Shown here: positions 42,005-51,395 of the stretch, one piece after another
How positions within the stretch are numbered: position 1 is the first letter of the stretch
Layout: the number at the start of each line of letters is the position of its first letter
NCBI GenBank assembly: GCA_000719025.1
Contig: JODP01000005.1
Location: forward strand, 62,001 to 126,000
DNA length: 64,000 bases
DNA from: Kineosporia aurantiaca JCM 3230
GTDB taxonomy: Bacteria > Actinomycetota > Actinomycetes > Actinomycetales > Kineosporiaceae
Direction of reading: 5' to 3'
Program-made: the position numbers and the translations under genes
Notes under the pieces: generated by a model
Seen by the model: only the letters and a program-made list of their open reading frames with translations
Told to the model about the DNA's origin: nothing
Database searches by the model: none

Positions 42005-42640
42005 TCAGAGCTTCCGGGCCCATTCGTGGTCCGGGTTCATCCGGGCGATGGTCTCCTTCAGCCATCGCCGGGCCGGTGCATCCAGCATCGGCAGGGCCAC
42101 CTCGGCGTCGATCCGGTCCTTGGGCCGCTGCTGCGCCGCCTTGAACATCAGCGTGACCTCGGGCCGGGCGTAGCGCAGGCCGTCGGGGGCGATCCAGGTG
42201 ACGTCTTCGAGGTTTTCGGTGTGCGCGAGGTGGCGCTTGTTGCTCCAGCGGCCGTCGGTGGACGGGGTGAACGGGACGTCCAGCACCCAGGGGGACTGGG
42301 CGTTGCGGCGGATCCAGACCTGGCTGTCCGGGCTGACTTCGGGGAAGCGGTGGCTGAAGGGACGGAGCCAGTCCTCGTCGATGTTCCACCCGGTCCAGCG
42401 GTCGCCGAGGAACTCGCGGAAGGCCGGGGCGTCGCGGGAGAGGATGGAGATGTCCATGTCCTCGTGCGGGCGGCTCACGCCGGTGAAAGCCTCGATGCTC
42501 CAGCCGCCGACGATCCACCAGGGCCGGTCGAAGCCGTCCATGAAGGCGCCAATGGTGGTCGGGTCGAGCGGGTCCCAGTCGCCGTACCAGCGGACGAGTT
42601 CGTCCCAGCTCAGCGGCTCGGCCGGATCGGAGGTGGCCAC
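42005..42640 (-). CDS. Nucleotidyltransferase-like protein (aminoglycoside ANT type)
   Basis: This 211-residue protein has the nucleotidyltransferase signature in WWIVGGWSIEAFTGVSRPHE followed by DMDISI, close to the GGWAxD...HxDxD core of aminoglycoside-2''-adenylyltransferases. The first catalytic Asp (after GGWA) is Glu here, while the DMD pair is intact. The gene converges with the Abi-like gene with one base between stops. Minimal nucleotidyltransferases can also pair with HEPN proteins as antitoxins (MNT/HEPN), so a functional link is possible though they are on opposite strands. Confidence 0.72.
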   Translation of the reverse strand: MATSDPAEPLSWDELVRWYGDWDPLDPTTIGAFMDGFDRPWWIVGGWSIEAFTGVSRPHEDMDISILSRDAPAFREFLGDRWTGWNIDEDWLRPFSHRFPEVSPDSQVWIRRNAQSPWVLDVPFTPSTDGRWSNKRHLAHTENLEDVTWIAPDGLRYARPEVTLMFKAAQQRPKDRIDAEVALPMLDAPARRWLKETIARMNPDHEWARKL

Positions 42641-42660
42641 CGCGCCATGATCCCATCCCC

Positions 42661-43506
42661 TCAGCCGACGACGCGCAGGCCGTTCCCCTGGGAAATGATC
42701 GCGCGCAACGCTCCCTCGGCCTGGGCGTTGGCCGGGGTGATCGCCTGAAGTCGTTGCCCCGAGCCGTCCTGCACCGCCAGAACGTCGTAGCGCATGGTCA
42801 TGATGCCGCCGACGGGATGATGGACGCGCTTGGTCCCGCTGGTGCGTTCCTGGACGGTCTGGTCCTCCCAGCCCTGGGCGAAGTCGGGGCTGTTCTGGCG
42901 GAGCCCCGCGATCACGGCGTTGAGCCGGGCGTCGTCCGGGTGCCGGGCGAGGTTGGCCCGCAGGTTGCCGAGGGTGTCGTGGGCGATGCGGGACCAGTCC
43001 AACTGGAAGTCCCGGGCGCCGGGGTCGAGGAAGATCTGCTCGGCCGTGTTGACCGCGGTGGTGAAGTCCGGGCCGAAGAACGCGGTGGTGGCGGCGTTGT
43101 AGGCGAGCACGTCGAACCGGAAGTCGAAGATGAACGCCGGGGTCATCGGCATGCTGTGCAGCAGGATCTGCAGCGAGTCGCTGACCGGGGCGGGGATGTG
43201 GCGGGCGGGCGGGGCCTCACCGCGGGCGATCAGATGCAGATGGTGGCGCTCGGTCTCGGAGAGCACCAGCGCCTGGGCCACCGCGTCGAGCACGGCGGCA
43301 CCGGGCACCCCGACCCGGCCCTGCTCCAGCCGGATGTACCAGTCGATGCTGACCGCGGCCAGCTGCGCGACCTCCTGTCGGCGCAGCCCAGGGGTGCGGC
43401 GGTTGCCGAAGACGGGCAAACCCACGTCTTCGGGCCTCAACCGGGCCCGCATCGCCATCAGGAACGCCGACAGCTCCGGCTTGCTCTTCGACCGCGGGAC
43501 CGTCAC
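42661..43506 (-). CDS. XRE family regulator with MmyB-like domain
   Basis: This regulator of 281 residues has an N-terminal helix-turn-helix (RTPGLRRQEVAQLAAVSIDW, then YIRLEQGRV) and a PAS-like MmyB ligand domain (FIFDFRFDVLAYNAATTAFF). Such proteins bind a small hydrophobic ligand and commonly control a neighbouring gene. It is divergent from the PEBP gene at 43652, its probable target. The GTG at 43506 starts the conserved part. Confidence 0.8.
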   Translation of the reverse strand: MTVPRSKSKPELSAFLMAMRARLRPEDVGLPVFGNRRTPGLRRQEVAQLAAVSIDWYIRLEQGRVGVPGAAVLDAVAQALVLSETERHHLHLIARGEAPPARHIPAPVSDSLQILLHSMPMTPAFIFDFRFDVLAYNAATTAFFGPDFTTAVNTAEQIFLDPGARDFQLDWSRIAHDTLGNLRANLARHPDDARLNAVIAGLRQNSPDFAQGWEDQTVQERTSGTKRVHHPVGGIMTMRYDVLAVQDGSGQRLQAITPANAQAEGALRAIISQGNGLRVVG

Positions 43507-43651
43507 CCCCCGAGCATCCCCTGACCAGCCCGGTTCGTCGACCGCCGAGGGTGGCACTCCGGGCACCAGCATCCCGAGGATCTCCCTGGCCACCGCGCCG
43601 GATCGCACAGTGGTGGACGTCCCGAAGTCCACCCAAGGAGTACAGACCAGC

Positions 43652-44197
43652 ATGAGCACCCCGAACAACCCGCTGAACCGGCTGCCCGAGGTTCCCTCCT
43701 TCACCCTGACCAGCACCACCGTGAAGGACGGCGAGGCGCTGCCCGCCGCGCAGCTGTCCGGCATCTTCGGCGTGCCCGGCGGCCAGGACGTCTCCCCCGA
43801 GCTGACCTGGTCCGGCGCCCCCGAGGGCACCAAGAGCTACGCCGTGACGGTCTACGACCCCGACGCGCCCACGATGTCCGGCTTCTGGCACTGGGCGGTC
43901 GCCAACATCCCGGCCTCGGTGACCAGCCTGCCCGTGGGTGCCGGCGACGACACCGGTTCGGGCCTGCCGACCGGGGCCTACCAGTTGCCGAACGACGGCC
44001 GCGCCCCGCGCTTCTTCGGCGCCGCTCCCCCGGCCGGCCACGGCCCGCACCGCTACTTCATCACGGTGCACGCGCTGGATGTCGAGGACATCGGCGTGCC
44101 GGCCGAGGGCACCCCGGCCTATCTCGGCTTCACCATCACCGGCCACATCCTGGCCCGGGCGACGATCGTCGCCACCGCCGAGACTCCGGCCGGCTGA
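43652..44197 (+). CDS. YbhB/YbcL-type phosphatidylethanolamine-binding protein family
   Basis: This 181-residue PEBP-like protein has DVSPELTWSGAPEGTKSYAV and DPDAPTMSGFWHWAVANIP, the ligand-pocket motifs DPDAP and W-H-W. It ends with HGPHRYFITVHALDV. Bacterial members have no settled function. AAGGAG precedes the ATG. A divergent XRE gene lies upstream. Confidence 0.8.
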   Translation: MSTPNNPLNRLPEVPSFTLTSTTVKDGEALPAAQLSGIFGVPGGQDVSPELTWSGAPEGTKSYAVTVYDPDAPTMSGFWHWAVANIPASVTSLPVGAGDDTGSGLPTGAYQLPNDGRAPRFFGAAPPAGHGPHRYFITVHALDVEDIGVPAEGTPAYLGFTITGHILARATIVATAETPAG

Positions 44198-44266
44198 ACC
44201 AGATCAGCCGCAGCACCCTGTTCCGGTGAGGCCGGCCCGGACCGGCCGGCCTCACCGGCTGCTCGC

Positions 44267-44364
44267 TCACCGCGGCAGCAGCCGGGACGCGCTGTCCAGG
44301 AACGGCGCCCGAGCTCCTCCGGGTCCCGCGACCGGTAGTAGAGCCCGATGCTGACCCGCTCGAC
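44267..44364 (-). pseudogene. Duplicated tail fragment of an APH(6)-type kinase gene
   Basis: Read on the minus strand this is AFVERVSIGLYYRSRDPEEL, then a frameshift, then FLDSASRLLPR and a stop. It closely matches the last 35 codons of the decayed kinase gene at 45982-46561 (AFVERVSTGLYCRSLGQDEL), including the surrounding bases. Only the tail exists here, and one base is lost within it. It is a remnant of a second copy, separated from the other by the TetR/SDR pair. Confidence 0.65.
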
Positions 44365-44391
44365 GAAGGCCCGTCGGCAGCCGGACCGCTG

Positions 44392-45012
44392 TCAGCTGGA
44401 AGTGCCACCGAGAGCAGCGACCGCCTGCTGGAACACTTCCCGCAGATTCTCGTCGCCCTCGGAGGTCAGCCAGGCCTCCAACGACGCATCCAGGCAGGCG
44501 AAAGCCGCTCCCATGACCGCCCCCGCAGCCGGATTGCGGCTGTCGTCCACAGCGATGCCGAGCCGGCGGCTGACCTCGGGCCGCAGGGTCGCGCTCCAGG
44601 AAACGAGCTTGTCGCGGTGGACGGCGCCCAGGCTGGGAGTCGCGATCACCAGGCGTAGCGCCTGCCGGAACCGGACATCGGCGCCGGTGTAGGCAGCGGC
44701 CAGCGGCTCTATTGCGTGACACAGCGCCGTCCAGGCCGACTCGCTGTCCGGGCGCCGGCGCAGCTCCTCCAGGATCAGCGCGTCCATGGCCGCGAAGTCG
44801 CGCATGAGCACGTCTTCCTTGGACTTGAAGTAGCGGAAGAAGCTGGTCCGCCCGATTCCGGCGGCGGCACAGATGTCCTCCACCGTGGTCGCGTCGTACC
44901 CGCGCTCGAGGAACAGGTCCAGAGCCATGTCGGCGATCTGGGCCGTCATCGCGCGCCGGGCGAGTTCGCGCGCGCCCCCTCGGACGGGGCGCTGGCCGGC
45001 ATCCGTCGTCAT
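44392..45012 (-). CDS. TetR family transcriptional regulator
   Basis: This 206-residue TetR protein has its helix-turn-helix in LFLERGYDATTVEDICAAAG, then IGRTSFFRYFKSKEDVL, and a C-terminal MftR/AcrR-type helical domain. It is divergent from the SDR gene at 45153, with a GGTAC dyad between. It most likely represses that gene. The ligand is unknown. Confidence 0.85.
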   Translation of the reverse strand: MTTDAGQRPVRGGARELARRAMTAQIADMALDLFLERGYDATTVEDICAAAGIGRTSFFRYFKSKEDVLMRDFAAMDALILEELRRRPDSESAWTALCHAIEPLAAAYTGADVRFRQALRLVIATPSLGAVHRDKLVSWSATLRPEVSRRLGIAVDDSRNPAAGAVMGAAFACLDASLEAWLTSEGDENLREVFQQAVAALGGTSS

Positions 45013-45108
45013 CCCAGCACGGTACCTCGATCCGGCACCACATTCCACTTGCGGGCCTCAGTGCACATTCGGGCTTGACTTCTTCAAGCGGTAGTGAATT
45101 CATTTAGC

Positions 45109-45121
45109 GGTACCCAGTACC
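45109..45121. promoter_or_regulatory. Probable TetR operator (GGTAC-CCA-GTACC)
   Basis: A perfect five-base inverted repeat around a three-base centre, 31 bases before the SDR start. A related half-site, GCGGTAG, lies upstream at 45088. Its position between the divergent TetR and SDR genes supports the call. Confidence 0.55.
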
Positions 45122-45152
45122 ACTTAAGGAACCCACACCCAAGGAGCTCGCC

Positions 45153-45971
45153 ATGAGCAACACCGTCCTCGTCACCGGCACCTCGACCGGCCTGGGCCGC
45201 GCCACCGCCAAGCTGTTCCAGGCCCGCGGCTGGAACGTCATCGCGACCATGCGCTCGACCGCCACCGAGACCGAGCTCACCGCCCTGGAGAACGTGCTGG
45301 TGACCACCCTCGACGTCACCGATCCGGCCTCCGTCCAGGCAGCGGTCGCGGCCGGCCTGGACCGGTTCGGGCGGATCGACGTCCTGGTGAACAACGCCGG
45401 CTACGGGGCCTACGGACCGCTGGAGGCCACCCCGCAGGAGAAGATCCAGCGCCAGTTCGCGGTCAACGTGCTCGGGGTGCTCAGCACCACCCAGGCCGTC
45501 CTCCCACACTTCCGCGCCAACGGGTCGGGAACGGTCGTGAACGTCTCGTCGGTCGGCGGGCGCATCACCTTCCCCCTGGGGGCGCTCTACCACGGCTCCA
45601 AGTTCGCCCTGGAAGGACTGTCCGAGGCTCTGCAGTACGAGCTGGCCGCGATCGGGGCCCGGGTCAAGATCGTCGAACCGGGCGGCATGACAACCGATTT
45701 CGGCGGCCGCTCCCTCGACTTCAGCAACGACCCCGCGCTCGGCGAGTACCAGCAGCTGGTGGCCGACACCCTGGCCGGGCTCGGCCCGATGATGGCCGCC
45801 GGGTCGGCCCCCGAGAAGATCGCCGAGGTGGTCTACGCGGCCGCCACCGACCGCACCGACCGGCTGCGGTTCGAGGCCGGGGCGGACGCCGAGCAGATTC
45901 TGGCCGCCCGCCGGGCGGCCGGCGACGAGGGCTTCTACTCCACGATGAAGGCGCAGTTCGGCCTCGGCTGA
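45153..45971 (+). CDS. Short-chain dehydrogenase/reductase
   Basis: This 272-residue classical SDR has VLVTGTSTGLGRATAKLF for cofactor binding, LVNNAGYGAYGPLE, and the active-site Ser-Tyr-Lys as NVSSVGG and ALYHGSKFALEGL. The loop after the second strand (TMRST) favours NADP. AAGGAGCTC precedes the ATG. Regulated by the divergent TetR protein, it may act on an aldehyde or ketone. Confidence 0.83.
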   Translation: MSNTVLVTGTSTGLGRATAKLFQARGWNVIATMRSTATETELTALENVLVTTLDVTDPASVQAAVAAGLDRFGRIDVLVNNAGYGAYGPLEATPQEKIQRQFAVNVLGVLSTTQAVLPHFRANGSGTVVNVSSVGGRITFPLGALYHGSKFALEGLSEALQYELAAIGARVKIVEPGGMTTDFGGRSLDFSNDPALGEYQQLVADTLAGLGPMMAAGSAPEKIAEVVYAAATDRTDRLRFEAGADAEQILAARRAAGDEGFYSTMKAQFGLG

Positions 45972-45981
45972 GCCGGGCCCC

Positions 45982-46561
45982 TCACCCCACCAGCCGGGCC
46001 GCACTGTCCAGGAACGGGCGGGCCAGCTCGTCCTGCCCCAGCGACCGGCAGTAGAGACCGGTACTGACCCGCTCGACGAAGGCCCACTCCCAGATCGCCA
46101 CCGGGTCCAGCCCGGTGGCCGCGGCCAGGCGCCGGGCGCAGGCCCGCAGCAGATCCTGCGGGGAGCTCGCGGCCAGGAGCTGAGAACTCCAGTCGCGCAA
46201 CCCGACACCGGTCCAGGGACGGGCCGAGGGGTTCCAGAAGGAGGGCGTGATGATCCGGATCGCCGGCCAGCAACCGGACGTACCCCTGGCCCTGAGCCGC
46301 GGCCAGCGTCCTCACTTCCTGGTCCACCTCGCCGTCCGGGACCGCGATCTTGACGATGACGTCCTGCCCGGAGAGGGTGACCGCACGGGCCACGAACGAC
46401 GCCGTTCCGGCGGCGATCCGGGGGCCGACCCGAACGTCCCAGGCTTTCTCCAGAAACGCCACGGTTTCCGGCAGATCCCGCAGCCACCGTTCGCCGATCG
46501 CCCCGCAGGCCCGGGCTTTGGCGGCCACCACGGCAGGGACGGCGTAGCGCTCGTGCGTCAT
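45982..46561 (-). pseudogene. Decayed APH(6)/hydroxyurea-type antibiotic kinase
   Basis: The first 135 codons match the N-terminus of the aminoglycoside/hydroxyurea kinase family (WDVRVGPRIAAGTASFVARA; LLLEPLGPSLDR). The frame then shifts near 46200 and resumes with the family's C-terminal part (LLRACARRLAAATGLDPVAI and following). The middle third, which should contain the HGDLHxGN loop and the metal Asp, is absent. An internal deletion with frameshift has removed the active site, so no kinase can be made. A second tail fragment is at 44267. Confidence 0.75.
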
Positions 46562-46585
46562 GGGTCCAGCATGGGCCGGTTCAGC

Positions 46586-49399
46586 TCAGTTCAGCAGCCC
46601 CAACCGGCGCGCCGTGGCCGCCGCCTCGCCCCGGTTGCTGACTTCCAGCTTCGCGATGATCCGGGAGACGTGGACGCTGACCGTCTTCGGCGAGATGTAG
46701 AGCGTCTGGGCGATCTGGTTGTTGCTCCGGCCGCTGTCGACCAGGCCCAGCACCTCACGCTCGCGCGAGGTCAGGGAGCCGGGATCGGGGCCGGAGCGGC
46801 GGCCGATACGCCGGGCCAGGGTCTCGGCGGACAGCGTGAGTTCGCTTGCGCCCAGCGCCTTGGCGATCGAGATGGCCTCACTCACCGCGGAAATCGCCGC
46901 GGCCCGGTCTCCGCCCTCGGCCTCGGCGGAGGCCAGGCCCAGCAGGGCCAGGGCCAGTGGATAGTGCTGGCCGTCGGACCGCCAGGCCGCGACCGCGTCC
47001 AGCCACCGATGACGGCCACCCTCCAGGATGGCGGTGGTCTGCGCCGCGTAAGCGTGCTCGGCCGGGTATCGGCAGGGGACGCTCGTGCTCGCGTGTCGAA
47101 CCCGGTCGATCAGTTCGGGGTCGGCCAGCCGTTGAGCGGCCTCGGCGGCGCCGGCCAGGAGGGGCCAGCCGTATCGGGGCTGCTGGGCGATCTCCGAATC
47201 CTCCAGGCCGGCCTGGGTGGCCGCCTTCAGTTCCTGCGGATCATCCAGGCGCAGCGCGGCGAGAATCCGCAGGTTCAGCAGCACCAGGCGGGGCTGGGAC
47301 GGCAGGAAGGGCTTGCTGAGGAAGGCCAGCGCCCGGCTGGTCAGCAGTTCGGCGCCGGCGTCGCCCCGGGCCTGGAGCAGCTGGGCCCGCAGGGTGAGCC
47401 AGGGCAGGCTGCGGATGCCGGGTGGGTCGTGCCGGGCCGAGCGGGCCAGCTGGGCGTCGGCCTCCTCCCAGCGGCCCAGGGCCAGCAGCGCCTCGGCGTG
47501 GTTGGCCAGCAGGGTGATGCCGCTGGTCCGGCTGACGCCGGACCGGTCGGCGTAGGACACGCCTTCGGCGGCCGCGTCGGCGGAGTCCTGGTAACGGCCC
47601 ACCCCGAAGAGCCCGTCGGACACGCTGACCAGGGCCTGAGCCAGCGCGGGCAGATCGCCGGCGGCCCGGGCCCGGTCCGCGAGCGCCTGCTTGGCGGGCA
47701 GCGTCTCGGCGATCGGCAGGCGCCCGGCGGTGGTCTCGCCGACGGCGAACTGGGCGGCCACGTTGATCGCCAGGTCGCCCAGCCCACCGGCCTCGGCCAG
47801 CACCTCGCGGGCGACCACGGCGCTGCCCTGGTCGTGTTCGCAGAGCAGGATCTGGACCACGTCGGCCGTCAGCTGGACGCGTTCGCGGGCGTCGGCCACC
47901 TGGCCCAGTAACGCCTGGGCCCGGCGCAGCTCCGGAATGCCGTTGCTGGAGCCCGCGTTGCGCAGCAGCTTGGCCCGGCGAAGCAGCAGCCGGGCCGCCC
48001 GCAGCGGCTCCCGGTCGTGGTCGAGTTCGGCCAGCGCGGCGCGGGTGAGCTTGAGTCCGCGCTTGTCGAACCCGGCCTGGATCGAGGCGATCGCCGTCTC
48101 CTCCAGCAGGTCGGCGTACCCGAAACCGCAGTCCTCGACCCGTTCCCACAGCTCCAGCACCCGCTCCAGCAGCCCGGCCTGCTCGGCGTAGGCGTGGCGC
48201 CGGGCGGCCTCGTCGGCGGCGTGCTTGGCGCTCAGCAGGGCCTTGCGGTCGTTGCGGGCGGCCAGCCAGTGATGGGAGAGCTCGGCCGCGGCCCGCCCGG
48301 CGGGCACCAGCCGCGGTTCGGCCTCGATCACCTGGGCGTAGCGCGCGTGCAGCCGCGTGCGCTCGCCCGGCAGCAGGTCCTCGTACACCGCCTCGCGCAC
48401 CAGGGCGTGCCGGAAGACGTAGCCGTCCTCCGCGTCCGGGATCACCAGCTGCAGGGTGACCAGCTCGCGCAGCACCGTTTCCAGCTGGTCGTTCTCGCAG
48501 ACCCGGCTGAGCAGGAGATGACCGAACCGGGTGCCGCCGACCGCGGCCACCCGCACGATCTTCTGGGCCACCTCGTTCAGCGCGTCGACCCGGGTCAGCA
48601 GCAGGTCGCGCAGGTTGGCGGGGATCACGCCGGCCGCCGAGTCGCCGACCGTGAGTTGCTCGATGAAGAACGGGTTTCCCTGGGTGCGCTCGGCGATGTC
48701 GTCGACGACGGCCGGCTTCAGTCCGGGACCCAGCAGCTGCGCCAGCATCTCGGCGATGTCGTCGTGGTCCAGTCGTTCCAGCTCGAACCGGCGCACCCCC
48801 CGGACCCGGTCGAGTTCGGCCAGGTAGGGCCGGAGCGGATGACCACGGTGCAGCTCGTCGCTGCGATAGGTGCCCAGCAGGAGCACCCGGGGCAGGCGGG
48901 CGCCCCGGACCAGGAAGTCCAGCAGGTCGCGGGTGGACCGGTCGGCCCAGTGCAGATCCTCCAGCACCAGGACCAGCGGCCGCGGTTCGGAGACCCGCTC
49001 GAAAAGCGCGGCCACCACGTCGAAGAACCGCCCCCGCCGCCGGTCCCCGCCCTCGGCCGAGCCCAGAGCCGGGAGCAGGCGGGCGAATTCGTGATCCATC
49101 CCGTCCAGGACGGCCCGGCCGTCCCGGTGCACGAGCTGGCGCAGGGCGTCGGCGAACGGGGCGTAGGGCAGGCCCTCCTCGCCCAGCTCGAGGCAGTGAC
49201 CGATGATCACCTGTTCCTCGAGCGAACCGCAGAACTCCTCGATCAGGCGGGACTTGCCCACCCCGGCCTCGCCGCCGATCAGAACCGTCGACGACTCCCC
49301 CGCCCGCAGCTGCTCCAGGTCGCCCCGCAGCGCGGCCAGGTACCCCTTACGCCCCACCAATCGGGTGGCGTTGACCTGACCACTCACGACATCCAGCAT
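46586..49399 (-). CDS. Large ATP-binding LuxR regulator (LAL family)
   Basis: This regulator of about 937 residues has an N-terminal AAA-type ATPase (LVGRKGYLAAL, Walker A GGEAGVGKSRLIEEF, Walker B LVLVLEDLHWAD), a long TPR-like helical middle and a LuxR helix-turn-helix at the end (LTSREREVLGLVDSGRSNNQ, then IAQTLYISPKTVSVH). LAL proteins activate sugar-uptake or antibiotic genes when bound to ligand. The ATG at 49399 has AAGGGC; the open frame to 49924 overlaps the MFS promoter. It faces the MFS exporter. Confidence 0.85.
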   Translation of the reverse strand: MLDVVSGQVNATRLVGRKGYLAALRGDLEQLRAGESSTVLIGGEAGVGKSRLIEEFCGSLEEQVIIGHCLELGEEGLPYAPFADALRQLVHRDGRAVLDGMDHEFARLLPALGSAEGGDRRRGRFFDVVAALFERVSEPRPLVLVLEDLHWADRSTRDLLDFLVRGARLPRVLLLGTYRSDELHRGHPLRPYLAELDRVRGVRRFELERLDHDDIAEMLAQLLGPGLKPAVVDDIAERTQGNPFFIEQLTVGDSAAGVIPANLRDLLLTRVDALNEVAQKIVRVAAVGGTRFGHLLLSRVCENDQLETVLRELVTLQLVIPDAEDGYVFRHALVREAVYEDLLPGERTRLHARYAQVIEAEPRLVPAGRAAAELSHHWLAARNDRKALLSAKHAADEAARRHAYAEQAGLLERVLELWERVEDCGFGYADLLEETAIASIQAGFDKRGLKLTRAALAELDHDREPLRAARLLLRRAKLLRNAGSSNGIPELRRAQALLGQVADARERVQLTADVVQILLCEHDQGSAVVAREVLAEAGGLGDLAINVAAQFAVGETTAGRLPIAETLPAKQALADRARAAGDLPALAQALVSVSDGLFGVGRYQDSADAAAEGVSYADRSGVSRTSGITLLANHAEALLALGRWEEADAQLARSARHDPPGIRSLPWLTLRAQLLQARGDAGAELLTSRALAFLSKPFLPSQPRLVLLNLRILAALRLDDPQELKAATQAGLEDSEIAQQPRYGWPLLAGAAEAAQRLADPELIDRVRHASTSVPCRYPAEHAYAAQTTAILEGGRHRWLDAVAAWRSDGQHYPLALALLGLASAEAEGGDRAAAISAVSEAISIAKALGASELTLSAETLARRIGRRSGPDPGSLTSREREVLGLVDSGRSNNQIAQTLYISPKTVSVHVSRIIAKLEVSNRGEAAATARRLGLLN

Positions 49400-49868
49400 C
49401 TCACGCCCTTCTGCGGGCCGGTCGGGCCAGCACCCCCGGGCCCGACCAGGTGGCGCCGAACCTCCACCGGCCCCGACGGCGCTTCGGAGCCTGCGAAACC
49501 CTCGGGTGGGCGTGCGCCACCCTCTTGCGAAGCTCTTCCGTTTCCCGAAGGTGCTGCTCGAGCCACATCTCCGGACCACCCATAAGAAGCATGTCTCGAT
49601 GGTGGCAACGCAGAACAGCCGGCCGAATGCGGAATTCGCCGCATATTCGCAGCCCTGACCTACCTTATGCACACCCGGCGGACCCCCGTAAGGACCCCTT
49701 ACGACGGCTGACAGCGCCCTGAGGATCGATGACAGCCCGGCGTGCGCCGCCTGACAGCCGCCGCGCTGATGCTCGATGTCGGGCACGCCGTGCCCCTGCG
49801 AATCTTCCGATCCCCGAACGCCGCGCCCCGCCCGAACCGGTGCGGCGTCCGTCCAGAAAGGGGCGACC
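49400..49868. promoter_or_regulatory. Divergent promoter region of the LAL regulator and MFS exporter
   Basis: These 469 bases hold no gene I support. The main structure is three direct repeats of TGACAGC (next entry). Regulators and their exporters commonly share such a region. Confidence 0.45.
49709..49758. repeat. Three direct TGACAGC repeats at about 21-base spacing
   Basis: TGACAGC occurs at 49709, 49730 and 49752, that is at 21 and 22 base steps, two helical turns each. Such phased repeats upstream of the MFS start (49869) are typical of tandem activator sites. The large LuxR regulator opposite is the obvious candidate. Confidence 0.5.
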
Positions 49869-51344
49869 GTGACCACCACCGCCTCGCCTGAGATCTCCCC
49901 CCAGGCCCCCTCCGCCTCGAACACCTACACCTCTCTGGGCGCCGCCTGGATCCCGCTGGCCGCCCTCTGCCTGGCCTTCTTCGTCGAGATGGTCGACAAC
50001 ACGCTGCTCTCGATCGCCCTGCCGACCATCGGCCGTGACCTCGGCGGCGGCACCACCGCGCTGCAGTGGGTCACCGGCGCCTACTCGCTGACCTTCGGCG
50101 GCCTGCTGCTCACGGCCGGCTCAATGGCCGACCGCCTGGGCCGACGCCGGGTCCTGCTGGTCGGGCTGACCGTGTTCGGCCTGATGAGCCTGACCGTCGT
50201 CGCGGTCTCCGAGACCTGGCAGCTGATCGCCCTGCGGGCCGGACTGGGCCTGGCCGCCGCGGCGATGGCCCCGATCACCAACTCCCTGGTCTTCCGCCTG
50301 TTCGAGGACCAGGCCCTGCGGATGCGGGCGATGACCGTGATGATCATGGTCGGGATGTCCGGGTTCGTGCTCGGCCCGTTGCTCGGTGGCACCGCCCTGG
50401 CGCACATCGACTGGCAGTGGCTGCTGCTGATCAACGCCCCGATCGCGCTGATCGCCGGCATCGGCGTCCGCCTGGGCGTCCCGGCCGACCGCCGTCAGGA
50501 CCTGACCGACGACACCCTGGACCTGCCCGGCGCGGTGCTCAGCGTGATCACCATCGGCCTGGCCTGCTACTCCCTGACCAGCGGGATCGAGTACGGCTGG
50601 CTCTCCCTGCCCACGCTGGCCGCGATCGCCGGGGCGGTGGCCGGAGCGGTCGCCTTCGTGCGGCACGAGCGTCGCAGCGCCGCCCCGATGCTCGACCTGA
50701 AGCTCTTCTCCAACGGCACCGTCCGCGGCGCCACCATTGCCCAGGCCGGCACCGCGATCGCCATGGCCAGCGTGATGTTCGGGCTGATCCTGCACTTCCA
50801 GTACGCCTACGGCTGGAGCCCGGTCCGGGCCGGCCTGGCCAACCTCCCGATGATCGCGACCATGCTGGCCGCCACCCCGCTGTCCGAATGGCTGGTGCGA
50901 CGCTTCGGCCACCGGATCGCCTGCCTGGTCGGGGCCGGGTTCCTGGCCGGGTCGCTGGCCGGGCTGGCCTGGGGCGTCGACCACGGCTACGCGGCGATCG
51001 CGGTCGCCATGGTGGGGATGACCATCGGCCTGCGCACGATCATGACGATCTGCGCGATCGCCCTGGTCGACGCGATGCCGGCCAACCGCACCTCGATCGG
51101 GACGGCGCTGAACGACACCGCCCAGGAGGTCGGCACCAGCATCGGCACCGCGCTGGTCGGCACCCTGATCGCCGCCCTGGTCACCACCCGGCTGCCGGCC
51201 GGGACCTGGAGCCACGACCTGGTGGCGTCCTTCTTCCACGGCGAGCGGATCACCTACGCGATCGTCGCGGTCGTGGTCGGACTGGTGGCCGCGGGTGGTG
51301 CGCTCACCCTGACCGACTCCCGGTCCACCGAGGAACCCGCCTGA
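49869..51344 (+). CDS. MFS drug transporter, DHA2 (EmrB/QacA) family
   Basis: This 491-residue permease has about 14 transmembrane helices and the DHA2 motifs LAFFVEMVDNTLLSIALPTI (motif D1), GGLLLTAGSMADRLGRRRV (motif A) and GLAAAAMAPITNSLVF. It exports drugs or metabolites using the proton gradient. The GTG at 49869 follows GAAAGGGGCG; an in-frame start at 49776 lacks a site. It is divergent from the LAL regulator. Confidence 0.85.
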   Translation: MTTTASPEISPQAPSASNTYTSLGAAWIPLAALCLAFFVEMVDNTLLSIALPTIGRDLGGGTTALQWVTGAYSLTFGGLLLTAGSMADRLGRRRVLLVGLTVFGLMSLTVVAVSETWQLIALRAGLGLAAAAMAPITNSLVFRLFEDQALRMRAMTVMIMVGMSGFVLGPLLGGTALAHIDWQWLLLINAPIALIAGIGVRLGVPADRRQDLTDDTLDLPGAVLSVITIGLACYSLTSGIEYGWLSLPTLAAIAGAVAGAVAFVRHERRSAAPMLDLKLFSNGTVRGATIAQAGTAIAMASVMFGLILHFQYAYGWSPVRAGLANLPMIATMLAATPLSEWLVRRFGHRIACLVGAGFLAGSLAGLAWGVDHGYAAIAVAMVGMTIGLRTIMTICAIALVDAMPANRTSIGTALNDTAQEVGTSIGTALVGTLIAALVTTRLPAGTWSHDLVASFFHGERITYAIVAVVVGLVAAGGALTLTDSRSTEEPA

Positions 51345-51395
51345 TAGAGGCCTCCGAAAGAGCGGCTCCCGCACTCGCGGGAGCCGCTCTTCGCG

